Shown here: piece after piece, positions 26,899 through 34,735 of the stretch
Layout: every line of letters starts with the position of its first letter
Numbering within the stretch: the first letter of the stretch is position 1
Origin: Rhodopirellula sp.
Lineage (GTDB): Bacteria; Planctomycetota; Planctomycetia; Pirellulales; Pirellulaceae
Length of the DNA stretch: 43,734 nucleotides
Direction of reading: 5' to 3'
Assembly (NCBI GenBank): GCA_024644085.1
Contig: JAHELS010000029.1
Coordinates: forward strand, 1-43,734
Notes under the pieces: model-generated
The model's input: only the letters and a program-made list of their open reading frames with translations
What the model was told of the DNA's origin: nothing
Database searches by the model: none
Translations under genes and position numbers: made by a program

Positions 26899-28476
26899 TT
26901 AGTTCAAAACATCCGCCAGCCGCACAATCAATTCCCGCCGCTGCTGTGCCGTGTCGATCGACTGCAAACGGGTACTCAGCTGCAAGATGAAGGCGGCATA
27001 GTCGTTATGCCAGTCGCGATCGAGCTGGCTCGGATCGATCCGTGGCTCGGGTTTCGCCGCCGATTGCGCCCTTTGACCCGGCGAAAGTGAAAAACTTTCG
27101 TCAAAGACCGGCAGCACGACCTTGTTGCCGTCGAGCCCGCGCTCGATCAGCAATTCGCGCAGTCCGGCGCGGGCATCGTCATCGCCATGATTGAGGAACA
27201 ATCCCCCCAGAACCGGCCCCCTCTCGAGAATCCAATCGATCAATTCACTCTGGTCGGCGTGAGCTGAGTAATTGCCGAGCCGACGAATCTCCGCTTTGAC
27301 CTTGTATTCCTTGCCGTGAATCCGCACCTGTTTGGCGCCGCTGGTGATGATGTGGCCGAGCGTCCCGGGTGACTGATAGCCGACGAAAAGAATCGTCGAT
27401 TCTCTTCGGTGGATGTTGTTCTTCAAGTGATGCTTGATTCTTCCGGCCGTGCACATTCCGCTGGCCGAGATGATGATGGCGCCACGTTTGACCTCGTTGA
27501 TCGCTTTACTCTGTTGAACCGATTCCACGAGTCGAAAGTTCTCATGGCGAAATAATTCGGCTTCATCGACTTCGATATCCTCCATGGCGGCGGAGTACTT
27601 GATGAAGACTTCCGTAGCTTTGCGGGCCATTGGCGAATCGAGGTAAACCGTTGCATCGGGGATCTCGCCGGAATTCAACAATACTGCGATGTCGTGCAAT
27701 AACTCCTGGCTGCGCTCGACCGCGAAGGACGGGATCACCACATTGCCCCCGCGATTGAGTCCTCGAACAAGTTCCTCGCGCATCGCATCGCGTCGCTTGG
27801 CCAACGTGTAATCTTCGCGCTCGCGATCGCCATAGGTGCTTTCGGAAACGATGTAGTCGTACCCAGTCGGAGCATCCGGTTCGGGATGAAACACCTTTTC
27901 TTCCGGACCTAAATCACCCGAAAACAACATTTTGATCGTCTCGCCTTTTTCGGCGACATGGATTTCCGCCGACGCCGAACCGAGCAGGTGTCCCGCGTTC
28001 CAGAAACGGACGCGGACTCCATCCTTTGGTTCGAACCACTGTTCGTAGTCCACGGATTCCATTTTCCGCAGGGTCAATTCCGCATCCTGGATCGTGTACA
28101 CCGGTTCGATCAATGGCTGGTCGCGACGCGCACGCTTCTTGTTGACTCGCTCGGCATTGGACTCCTGGATAAACGCAGAATCCCGCAGCATGAATTGCAA
28201 TAGATCGATGGTCGGACCGGTGGCGTAGATGGTTCCTTTGAATCCCGACTTGGTCAGCTTTGGAAGCAGACCGCTATGATCGATGTGAGCGTGGGTCAGA
28301 ATCAGGAATTCGACGCGCGAGGCGTCAAACGGGAACGGACCGTAATTCAACTCCTGAGTTGTGCGATTGCCCTGAAACAACCCGCAGTCGATCAAGAAAC
28401 GTCCCGATTCGCTCTCAATGTGCGAGCAAGAACCGGTGACCGTTCCCGCCGCCCCGCAAAATGTCAGTGTTGCCAT
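26899..28476 (-). CDS. Metallo-beta-lactamase/beta-CASP RNase-like protein
   Basis: 525 aa from the ATG at 28476 (MATLTFCGAAGTVTGS is the standard start; an upstream in-frame ATG at 28524 adds only 16 unrelated residues). Zinc ligands HAHIDH at 62-67, a further His in FWNAGHLLGSASAE, Asp in LFSGDLGP, and the beta-CASP/RMMBL motifs ISASGMCTAGRIKHHL and NYSAHADQSELIDW are present. The family includes CPSF73-like RNA endo/exonucleases; bacterial members of this size are annotated as MBL-fold RNA exonucleases. It probably processes RNA in the cytosol. The C-terminal about 60 residues (after 460) are a planctomycete-type extension. It stands alone on the minus strand. Confidence 0.93.
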   Translation of the reverse strand: MATLTFCGAAGTVTGSCSHIESESGRFLIDCGLFQGNRTTQELNYGPFPFDASRVEFLILTHAHIDHSGLLPKLTKSGFKGTIYATGPTIDLLQFMLRDSAFIQESNAERVNKKRARRDQPLIEPVYTIQDAELTLRKMESVDYEQWFEPKDGVRVRFWNAGHLLGSASAEIHVAEKGETIKMLFSGDLGPEEKVFHPEPDAPTGYDYIVSESTYGDREREDYTLAKRRDAMREELVRGLNRGGNVVIPSFAVERSQELLHDIAVLLNSGEIPDATVYLDSPMARKATEVFIKYSAAMEDIEVDEAELFRHENFRLVESVQQSKAINEVKRGAIIISASGMCTAGRIKHHLKNNIHRRESTILFVGYQSPGTLGHIITSGAKQVRIHGKEYKVKAEIRRLGNYSAHADQSELIDWILERGPVLGGLFLNHGDDDARAGLRELLIERGLDGNKVVLPVFDESFSLSPGQRAQSAAKPEPRIDPSQLDRDWHNDYAAFILQLSTRLQSIDTAQQRRELIVRLADVLN

Positions 28477-28613
28477 CGATTGATCTGCCCAGGAGGTGAC
28501 GTTCGAATCGCTATTCAAACGCAAAGCTTACTGGATGCGGCGGCAGATCAAAAGCGACGCATAGCAGACGGGCAGCAAACCTGCCCGATGAAAATGAATC
28601 CCCAGTCGCTGCC

Positions 28614-29549
28614 TTAGCTGAGCGACGGCGGCGCCGAATCGGAAAGTGGACTCAAGTAAAGCGTTTCGGCGCGGTGTCGATTCGGCTTGGGCCGTAGCAA
28701 CGACGCAGCTGCTTCAAGCAAGTCGCGACGACTGACCTGGCCGACCAATTTGCCATGCTCAAGTATCGGCAATCGGCGGTAGGGTGAATTCAAGAACATC
28801 TGGGCGATGCTAAGCATGTCGGTGTTCGGACCTGTCGTCAAAGCTTCGGTGTCCATGTAATCGCCAACATCACGTAGTGCCACGACTGCCCTGAGCTTCG
28901 GATCGACGTCGCCCTTTTTCGCTTTGCGCGCCGCCTCGGAAACGAGCCGATGTTCGGATCGAATCACGTCACGACGGCTGACCTGACCGGCAAGCTTTTC
29001 CCCGTGCAGCACAGGAAGTCGACGGTAAGGCGTTTCCTGGAACTTGTGAGCGACGTCCAGCAACGAATCCTCATCCGAGATGATCCGGTTGCGGTCAAGA
29101 TTCATGTAGGACTCGACCTTCGTGCCCGGGAACTGGTCATGAACGGCCGCCACAAGGACACGCATCGCGGTCTTTTCAGAAAAGATTCCGCAGTAACGTC
29201 CATTGCCGTCCACCACCGGCGCACCGGAGATCCGCCGGCTCAAGATGTGATCGATCGCGTCAAACACGTCAACTTCCGGTGACAACGTCACCAATTCACA
29301 CTTCATGAATTCGCGAACATACGGAATGTGCAACCCGCACTCGCATGCGACCTCGACCGGTTCGGTCAACGCATTCAAGCAGCACTTCTCGCTGAAGACA
29401 CCCAAAAATTTTCCATCGCTATCAGTCACCGGCGCGCCTGAGATGTTGTCACGCAGCAGCTTCGATACGCCTTCAAGAACATCGGTGTCACGCGCAAGTG
29501 TGATCAACCGGCGGCGCATGAAATCTTGGGCGGTCTTCACGTCAGCCAT
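28614..29549 (-). CDS. Four-CBS-domain protein
   Basis: 311 aa made almost entirely of four CBS motifs: about 7-62, 78-135, 145-197 and 228-280. Repeated signatures are ISGAPVTDSDGKFLGVFSEK, ISGAPVVDGNGRYCGIFSEK, YRRLPVLHGEKLAGQVSRRD and YRRLPILEHGKLVGQVSRRD. Domains 1-2 and 3-4 form two distinct subfamilies, so a pair of Bateman modules arose by internal duplication. CBS pairs bind adenosine nucleotides or S-adenosylmethionine, so this is a stand-alone energy-sensing protein. Start ATG 29549 has GAGG 9 nt upstream. A sigma-70-like promoter and a 19-bp direct repeat lie upstream. Confidence 0.93.
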   Translation of the reverse strand: MADVKTAQDFMRRRLITLARDTDVLEGVSKLLRDNISGAPVTDSDGKFLGVFSEKCCLNALTEPVEVACECGLHIPYVREFMKCELVTLSPEVDVFDAIDHILSRRISGAPVVDGNGRYCGIFSEKTAMRVLVAAVHDQFPGTKVESYMNLDRNRIISDEDSLLDVAHKFQETPYRRLPVLHGEKLAGQVSRRDVIRSEHRLVSEAARKAKKGDVDPKLRAVVALRDVGDYMDTEALTTGPNTDMLSIAQMFLNSPYRRLPILEHGKLVGQVSRRDLLEAAASLLRPKPNRHRAETLYLSPLSDSAPPSLS

Positions 29550-29610
29550 AGAGAATCCTCAAAGGTGGTTGGCAGATTTGACAGAGAATCACATTTCCTG
29601 CTCGAAAACC

Positions 29611-29639
29611 AAACTAGGAAGTGCGCGACCCAAAGTCAA
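29611..29639 (-). promoter_or_regulatory. Possible promoter of the CBS gene
   Basis: On the minus strand TTGACT (29639-29634), a 17-bp spacer and TAGTTT (29616-29611) fit a sigma-70 type promoter with a good -35 and a weak -10. It lies about 62 nt before the ATG of the four-CBS gene. Confidence 0.4.
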
Positions 29640-29677
29640 ATTCTTAAAGGCCGAAAGCGCGCGAGAATCGCAATTCC

Positions 29678-29732
29678 GCTTGTGAAAAAATGCGCATGCG
29701 TTAAAAGGTCCCAGCTTGTGAAAAAATGCGCA
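29678..29732. repeat. Identical 19-bp direct repeats upstream of CBS gene
   Basis: GCTTGTGAAAAAATGCGCA is at 29678-29696 and, identical, at 29714-29732, 36 bp apart start to start. Both contain TTGTGA, a half-site typical of Crp and Rex operators. They lie 39 and 75 bp upstream of the predicted -35 box of the CBS gene and just after the sulfatase stop codon. Confidence 0.8.
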
Positions 29733-29734
29733 AT

Positions 29735-31210
29735 CTAATTCGGCTTCTTGTTCGTCAATCTTGATCGGTACTCCCATCGCGTTTGCCACTGCTGAAAGTA
29801 CGGTTTGTATTCCTCGAGGTCGGTCCAGAAGCGAGGCGACGGTTCACTCGGATCCACTGTTCCGCTTGGGTAATCTTTTCCAGCAAAGCTTGCCTCCACC
29901 GATTCATTCCATCGTGCGAGTTGCCGCATCATTTTCTTGACCACCCCGGGGCGTTCGCCGGACAGATTGTTCGTTTCGGAGGGATCGCTTTCCAGGTCAT
30001 ATAACTCGTACGCTCCACCATCCAACTTGTTGGTTAACAGTTTCATGTTGTTGTCGATCCATGCGGCTCTTCCCGTGTGACGAAAACCAATTGGAACCTC
30101 GCGACGGCCGATTTCCTTTGCGAACAGCGGCAACAGACTGATGCCGTCGGCGGGACGCGAAGGATCGGCATGTTTGATTTCGGTGACATCAAGAATCGTC
30201 GGAACGATGTCCAGCACGCTGGCTGGAAACAAGGTCACTCGCGGTCGCACGATCCCCCTCGGCCAATGAACAATCCCAGGAACACGCAGCCCGCCTTCGT
30301 AGATGGTGCCCTTGTTTCCTCTCAGTCCGCCGACCGTCTCGGGCTCGATCTTTGGCAAGCCGCCATTGTCGCTGCAAAACCAAACCAACGTGTCTTCGCC
30401 GACCCCCAGATCACGTATCCCGTTTTGCAGCGTACCCACGCTTCGGTCCATCGCAACGAGCTCACCGTAGTGATGACGCGATTGTTCCTCGAGCGTAGCG
30501 AAGTCCGCCATGTCGTCCTCGGCCGCCTTGAACGGATTGTGAGGTGTCCCATACCAAATGACCGTGAAGCTTGGTTTGCCGGCGCGAACCTGTTTGGCGA
30601 TGAACTTCAGCGCCTCGTCCACAATGATTTCCGACGAGTCGCCCTGGAATTCTTCAAACTTACCGCGCCGGCTGAGAATTGGATCACGGTCGAAGAAATT
30701 GGTCACCGAAAGCCAGCGTTGGAATCCGAATTCACCCGGGTTGTGATCATCGCTGGCCAGGATCGGAACTCCGGGTCCGCGCAATGCGTTGAGATGCCAC
30801 TTGCCGAAATGGCCGGTGACGTATCCCGCATCGGCGAGCATCGTGGCGATTGAGATCTCCTGACGCCGCAACGCGTAACCGTGACTCTCGACCCCCGTGC
30901 GATCATTGGTTCGCCCGGTCAACACACTTGCACGTGTCGGCGAACAGACCGGCGCGCCTGCATAGAATCGGTCAAACCGCAATCCGTTTTCGGCCATCGC
31001 ATCGAGGTTCGGAGTCTTCAAGACGGGATGATTGTAATACCCCGTTTGCCCCCACCCCTGATCATCCGCCATCAATAAAACGATGTGAGGACGAGGTGAG
31101 GGTTCATCACCAATGGATGGCGACGTGGAAAATACTACGGCAATCGCCGCCGACAACGCGAAGGGAGCCGCCTTGCGCAGAGAATCCTGATAATCATGCA
31201 AATGGATCAT
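29735..31210 (-). CDS. Secreted type I sulfatase
   Basis: 491 aa. Signal peptide with an unusually long N-region (about 1-35, MIHLHDYQDSLRKAAPFALS). Metal-binding DD at 49-50 (LLMADDQGWG), active-site CSPTRASVLTGR from C89, GKWHL with K137 and H139, WYGTPHNPF with a catalytic His, and WFCSDNGG with the second metal Asp. All expected catalytic residues are present. It would desulfate carbohydrate substrates. It is divergent from the next sulfatase (start 31368), with 157 nt between the two ATGs that must hold both promoters. Confidence 0.94.
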   Translation of the reverse strand: MIHLHDYQDSLRKAAPFALSAAIAVVFSTSPSIGDEPSPRPHIVLLMADDQGWGQTGYYNHPVLKTPNLDAMAENGLRFDRFYAGAPVCSPTRASVLTGRTNDRTGVESHGYALRRQEISIATMLADAGYVTGHFGKWHLNALRGPGVPILASDDHNPGEFGFQRWLSVTNFFDRDPILSRRGKFEEFQGDSSEIIVDEALKFIAKQVRAGKPSFTVIWYGTPHNPFKAAEDDMADFATLEEQSRHHYGELVAMDRSVGTLQNGIRDLGVGEDTLVWFCSDNGGLPKIEPETVGGLRGNKGTIYEGGLRVPGIVHWPRGIVRPRVTLFPASVLDIVPTILDVTEIKHADPSRPADGISLLPLFAKEIGRREVPIGFRHTGRAAWIDNNMKLLTNKLDGGAYELYDLESDPSETNNLSGERPGVVKKMMRQLARWNESVEASFAGKDYPSGTVDPSEPSPRFWTDLEEYKPYFQQWQTRWEYRSRLTNKKPN

Positions 31211-31367
31211 GTTCAGACGATCTGTGAATCGATGCGGTAACTTGGATTCGTGTAATGTAACAGCCCGTTTGCCGGAAGGACCAACACCGTGGATGGACTA
31301 CCCAATGGTGATCATGATGATGCGAGCGGGAATGAACCGGAAAAGCACCCTATCGAGGACGAATGAG

Positions 31368-32723
31368 ATGAGATTGTTGGTTGCACAGTTTATCTTCGCG
31401 ATCTGTTGCCTGGGCCCCCTTTCTGCGGCTGACCCACCCAACATTGTGCTGATCTTTGTCGACGACATGGGGTATGGCGACCTTGGATGCTACGGCAACG
31501 AGCACATCAAGACACCGAACATCGATCGCATGGCGCGGCAAGGTCAGCGGTGGACAAGTTTCTATTCTTCCGGGTCAACCTGTGTTCCGAGCCGGCGTGG
31601 TTTGATGACCGGCCGACACCCCGCTCTGATGGGAAACGCGAAACTTGTAGGCTCGAGAGACCACATGATGGCGGCGATGCTAAAGCAACGGGGTTACGCA
31701 ACCGCAATCCTGGGCAAGTGGCACCTCGCCGGATACCCCGACGACTTTACAACCAGCCCGATGCATCCGCTGCGGTGCGGTTTCGATTATCACTTTGGCA
31801 CACCCGGCAGCAACGACGTTCCCGCGCCACGCGGCACCGTGCAAAACCGGCGACTCTTCGACACCTGTGACAAGTTCACTTTTCAGGTTCCGTTGATTCG
31901 CGGCCGTGAAATCATCGAGCATCCGGTCAACCAGGAACTGTTTACCGCACGCTACACCGGCGAGGCGGTCAAGTGGATCGAGGCCAACAAGAGCCAGCGT
32001 TTCTTTCTCTACCTCGCGCACAACATGCCACACGCCCCGGTGTTCGCCTCGCCACCATTCCAGGGCCGCAGCGCGGGCGGAAGGTACGGCGACGTGATCG
32101 AGGAAATCGATTGGTCAGTGGGACAGGTTCTCGACGCCATCGATCGATCGGGAATCGACGAGGATACATTGGTCGTCTTTACCAGCGACAACGGGCCGTG
32201 GTCAATGTTCGAAGTGCACGGCGGCACCGCGGGGCCGCTACGCGGCGAGAAAGGGACGTCTTGGGAAGGCGGCTTCCGCGTACCTGGGATTTTTCGATGG
32301 CCGGGGACGATTGCTCCGGGAACGGTCGATGGCATCGCGGCGAATCTCGACCTTTATGCAACCTTCGCCGCCTTGGCGGGAGCAGATCACGATGTCATCG
32401 CGCCGGCGAAAGACCAGGCCGGCTACATCTCAAAAGATCTCTCCGCTGTGCTGATGCACGCCGATGCGAGTCCCCGCCGCCAATGGCTGTACACGGGAGG
32501 CGCAACGGCGTTTCGCAGCGGAAACTACAAGATTCACCTGAGTACAAAAAACAGATCCTCCGATCCCGACACGCGTAAACGGGAAGCGGTGCAAGTGCAT
32601 GATCCACCGCTGCTGTTCGATCTCTCGGCAGATGTTGGTGAAAAGAATAACGTCGCCGCCGATCATCCCGAGATCGTGTCACGTCTGTTGCGCGAGATGA
32701 AGTCTTTTCGCGGTGAGAAATAA
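31368..32723 (+). CDS. Secreted type I sulfatase
   Basis: 451 aa from the ATG at 31368, which has GAGG 9 nt upstream and starts the signal peptide MRLLVAQFIFAICCLGPLSA; a longer in-frame start at 31209 lacks this. DD at 32-33 (VDDMGYGDLG), active-site CVPSRRGLMTGR from C72, GKWHLAG with K117 and H119, HNMPHAPVFASPPFQGRS and FTSDNGPW complete the family set. The overall pattern is closer to arylsulfatase A-like enzymes than to the other two sulfatases here. The stop codon lies inside a terminator-like hairpin. Confidence 0.94.
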   Translation: MRLLVAQFIFAICCLGPLSAADPPNIVLIFVDDMGYGDLGCYGNEHIKTPNIDRMARQGQRWTSFYSSGSTCVPSRRGLMTGRHPALMGNAKLVGSRDHMMAAMLKQRGYATAILGKWHLAGYPDDFTTSPMHPLRCGFDYHFGTPGSNDVPAPRGTVQNRRLFDTCDKFTFQVPLIRGREIIEHPVNQELFTARYTGEAVKWIEANKSQRFFLYLAHNMPHAPVFASPPFQGRSAGGRYGDVIEEIDWSVGQVLDAIDRSGIDEDTLVVFTSDNGPWSMFEVHGGTAGPLRGEKGTSWEGGFRVPGIFRWPGTIAPGTVDGIAANLDLYATFAALAGADHDVIAPAKDQAGYISKDLSAVLMHADASPRRQWLYTGGATAFRSGNYKIHLSTKNRSSDPDTRKREAVQVHDPPLLFDLSADVGEKNNVAADHPEIVSRLLREMKSFRGEK

Positions 32724-32733
32724 GCTCACCGCG
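32709..32733 (+). terminator. Hairpin around the sulfatase stop codon
   Basis: CGCGGTGAG (32709-32717) pairs perfectly with CTCACCGCG (32725-32733) around a 7-nt loop that holds the TAA stop. Only a short T run (four T, about 11 nt downstream) follows, so intrinsic termination would be weak. The hairpin sits between two convergent genes. Confidence 0.45.
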
Positions 32734-32755
32734 CGGAGCCGATTTTCGTGTGCGT

Positions 32756-33001
32756 TTAAGACATCATTTTCAATGCCACGTAAGGCGCGAGGTTAAAAAC
32801 AATCGTGAATACTTTCAACTGCGCGAGATATTGAAAATAGGCCGATGCCAGAGCGTTCTCATCCATCGGAAACATTTTTGCGTGAATCTTCGTGATCTGA
32901 GGGCGGGCCGCGACCAGCGAAAGCGTCGAGATCAACAGTAACCCGAAGTTGATCACGGTGCACCAACCCAGAAACTGTGTCAGCGATTCAAGGGACAACA
33001 T
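32756..33001 (-). CDS. DUF6868-family small membrane protein
   Basis: 81 aa starting MLSLESLTQFLGWCTVINFG. Two hydrophobic segments (about 8-31 and 62-79) flank a polar loop with KIHAKMFPMDENALASAYFQ, the recognisable core of DUF6868 proteins. These are short inner-membrane proteins of unknown role, common in Planctomycetes and marine bacteria. The gene lies 56 nt after the aldehyde dehydrogenase gene on the same strand. A longer in-frame reading frame upstream (to 33454) overlaps the ALDH gene and is not used. Confidence 0.8.
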   Translation of the reverse strand: MLSLESLTQFLGWCTVINFGLLLISTLSLVAARPQITKIHAKMFPMDENALASAYFQYLAQLKVFTIVFNLAPYVALKMMS

Positions 33002-33057
33002 GGCAACGTTCCTTTGACAAAATGGATCGAAGAACACCTGTTCGACCGAGTCTCGAC

Positions 33058-34734
33058 CTACCCCGTCAGCGAACTGAGGAACAGCTTTGGAAGTCGGGTC
33101 CAGCCGGGTCGATGGTATAGTTTCAACAAGTCCCAGACGACCCTTTCGGGATGTCGATGGTTCGAATACCAGATTGGCTTCGGCATCATCCTCAATGGCG
33201 AACGCAGCACCGTCTTTTCGGGGTGGTCCAGCAGAAACGTGTTGTGGACAAATCCGATGCCGCTCTGGGCGTCGGCGAGATCCGTACCCGGGTGACCACC
33301 CCATGGCGGCGACATCAAGGCGAACGACAGCGCGGGCCATTGGTTGATGCCGATCGTTCCAAACCTCAACTTTCGCAATGCGGCATCGAGCTGGGGTGCG
33401 CGGGTCGATTCGAATTCCTTTGAAACGGTCAACGCCGCGGCGAGGGTCCCCCATATCTGATCGTTCATGATATCGACGGCCTGGTCGAGGAACTCGACAT
33501 CCGACGATGCATCAATGACCAATTCGCCGCAAACGCACGTGAATGATTCCTCACGGAGCAAATGGGGCGACTGCTGAGGATCGATATCACGCAGCAGAGT
33601 CCAGGGCAATTTGTCGGGATCGTCGGGACGGCGTTGGCTGAATTTTTCAAATCGCTCGACTGCCCCGGGGTAATACGCGTGCCGCCTGGTGGTCGTAGAG
33701 AAGATGTGGTCGATCATCTCGAAGAACCGCTGCCGCTGTGGCCACTTTCTCGACGTCAAAATCAACTTGGTCGCTATGCAATTGAAAGAGGCGTTGTTGA
33801 TGATCGATGTCGCGATGGTTTCGGCCTGCGCGCGAAGTTGTCTTTCGCTGTACCTGCCGGGAACAATCGCCCAGGGAGTCACGTTTCCCAACTCGCTGGT
33901 AATCGATTTCTCGAGCACCGGACGTCCGTCTCGTCGACGCTGCTCGCTATCGGGGCCGGTACCCCAAACGATGGCGTCATGTGAGTGAATCGATCCGGTA
34001 ATGTGGACGCCGTTGGTCGCACCATGCGCAATCAAGAATTGACCGGTTTCGACCCCGCCGTAGGCAATGTGAAGCAGCTTTGCGTCAACAAGCGGCTTCA
34101 AGGCGGCCTCGAAGAACGACCCGAGATAGTCGTTGACCGGATTCATCTTCAACATTACCGCACTACCATCAATGAAGATTTTGGTAAGTGCATCGGTCAC
34201 CGGTATCGCGGAAACGTTGCCCGCCCCCAGCACCACGACCAACTCGGCGGCGCGATCCTGATCGAGCAAGCGCTCTGTCGATTCCAATGAGACGTCCTCA
34301 GGATCGACGCGCGGATCCAACCATGTTGCTGCGGTCATGGGACGAAACAGCAATGCATCGTAAAGTTGGCCGGTCGGAAAAACGGGGACGCGGCACTGGC
34401 CATGCTCGTGAACCACGGCAAAGGGTAAACGGGGCCGTCCTGTCTCGACGACATCCTTCAACGTGCGGGAAAACAGTTGCAGACAACGCACCGCTGCGAC
34501 TGGTCCCGTGGTTACCTCCTCAGCTCGCGCGGGGCTGTCCGCGGGAATTCTTTTCGCTGCACACGCCGCCTCGACCCACTGGTCGGCCACATCCACGACC
34601 CCGTCGATGCAACGGACGATCAACTCCCGGCGCTGGTCAAGTGTCATCCGACGCAGCGCCGCCGCACCGCCCGCGAGCGATTGCATTGCCTCATCGAGTT
34701 CGGGCATCGAAGAAGGTTCGTGGGCAATCGACAA
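33058..34734 (-). CDS. Aldehyde dehydrogenase family protein
   Basis: 558 aa if begun at TTG 34734, 1 nt after the upstream stop and preceded by GGAAGAG; the ATG at 34707 is the alternative. The NAD-dependent aldehyde dehydrogenase signatures are present: cofactor loop VVVLGAGNVSAIPVTDALTK, HITGS (about 245-248), ELGNVTPW with the general-base Glu (281), and SFNC with the nucleophile Cys (319). The sequence MLKMNPVNDYLG is typical of a subgroup of long, about 560-aa bacterial members that lack a firm substrate. It follows the cytochrome fusion gene directly, so its product may oxidise an aldehyde made by that exported module's pathway. Cytosolic; substrate unknown. Confidence 0.9.
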   Translation of the reverse strand: MSIAHEPSSMPELDEAMQSLAGGAAALRRMTLDQRRELIVRCIDGVVDVADQWVEAACAAKRIPADSPARAEEVTTGPVAAVRCLQLFSRTLKDVVETGRPRLPFAVVHEHGQCRVPVFPTGQLYDALLFRPMTAATWLDPRVDPEDVSLESTERLLDQDRAAELVVVLGAGNVSAIPVTDALTKIFIDGSAVMLKMNPVNDYLGSFFEAALKPLVDAKLLHIAYGGVETGQFLIAHGATNGVHITGSIHSHDAIVWGTGPDSEQRRRDGRPVLEKSITSELGNVTPWAIVPGRYSERQLRAQAETIATSIINNASFNCIATKLILTSRKWPQRQRFFEMIDHIFSTTTRRHAYYPGAVERFEKFSQRRPDDPDKLPWTLLRDIDPQQSPHLLREESFTCVCGELVIDASSDVEFLDQAVDIMNDQIWGTLAAALTVSKEFESTRAPQLDAALRKLRFGTIGINQWPALSFALMSPPWGGHPGTDLADAQSGIGFVHNTFLLDHPEKTVLRSPLRMMPKPIWYSNHRHPERVVWDLLKLYHRPGWTRLPKLFLSSLTG

Positions 34735-34735
34735 G

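Noticed and set aside
32756-33454. 232-codon reading of the DUF6868 gene
   Set aside because: The upstream 151 codons overlap the ALDH gene out of frame and look non-coding; the ATG at 33001 gives the normal 81-aa protein.
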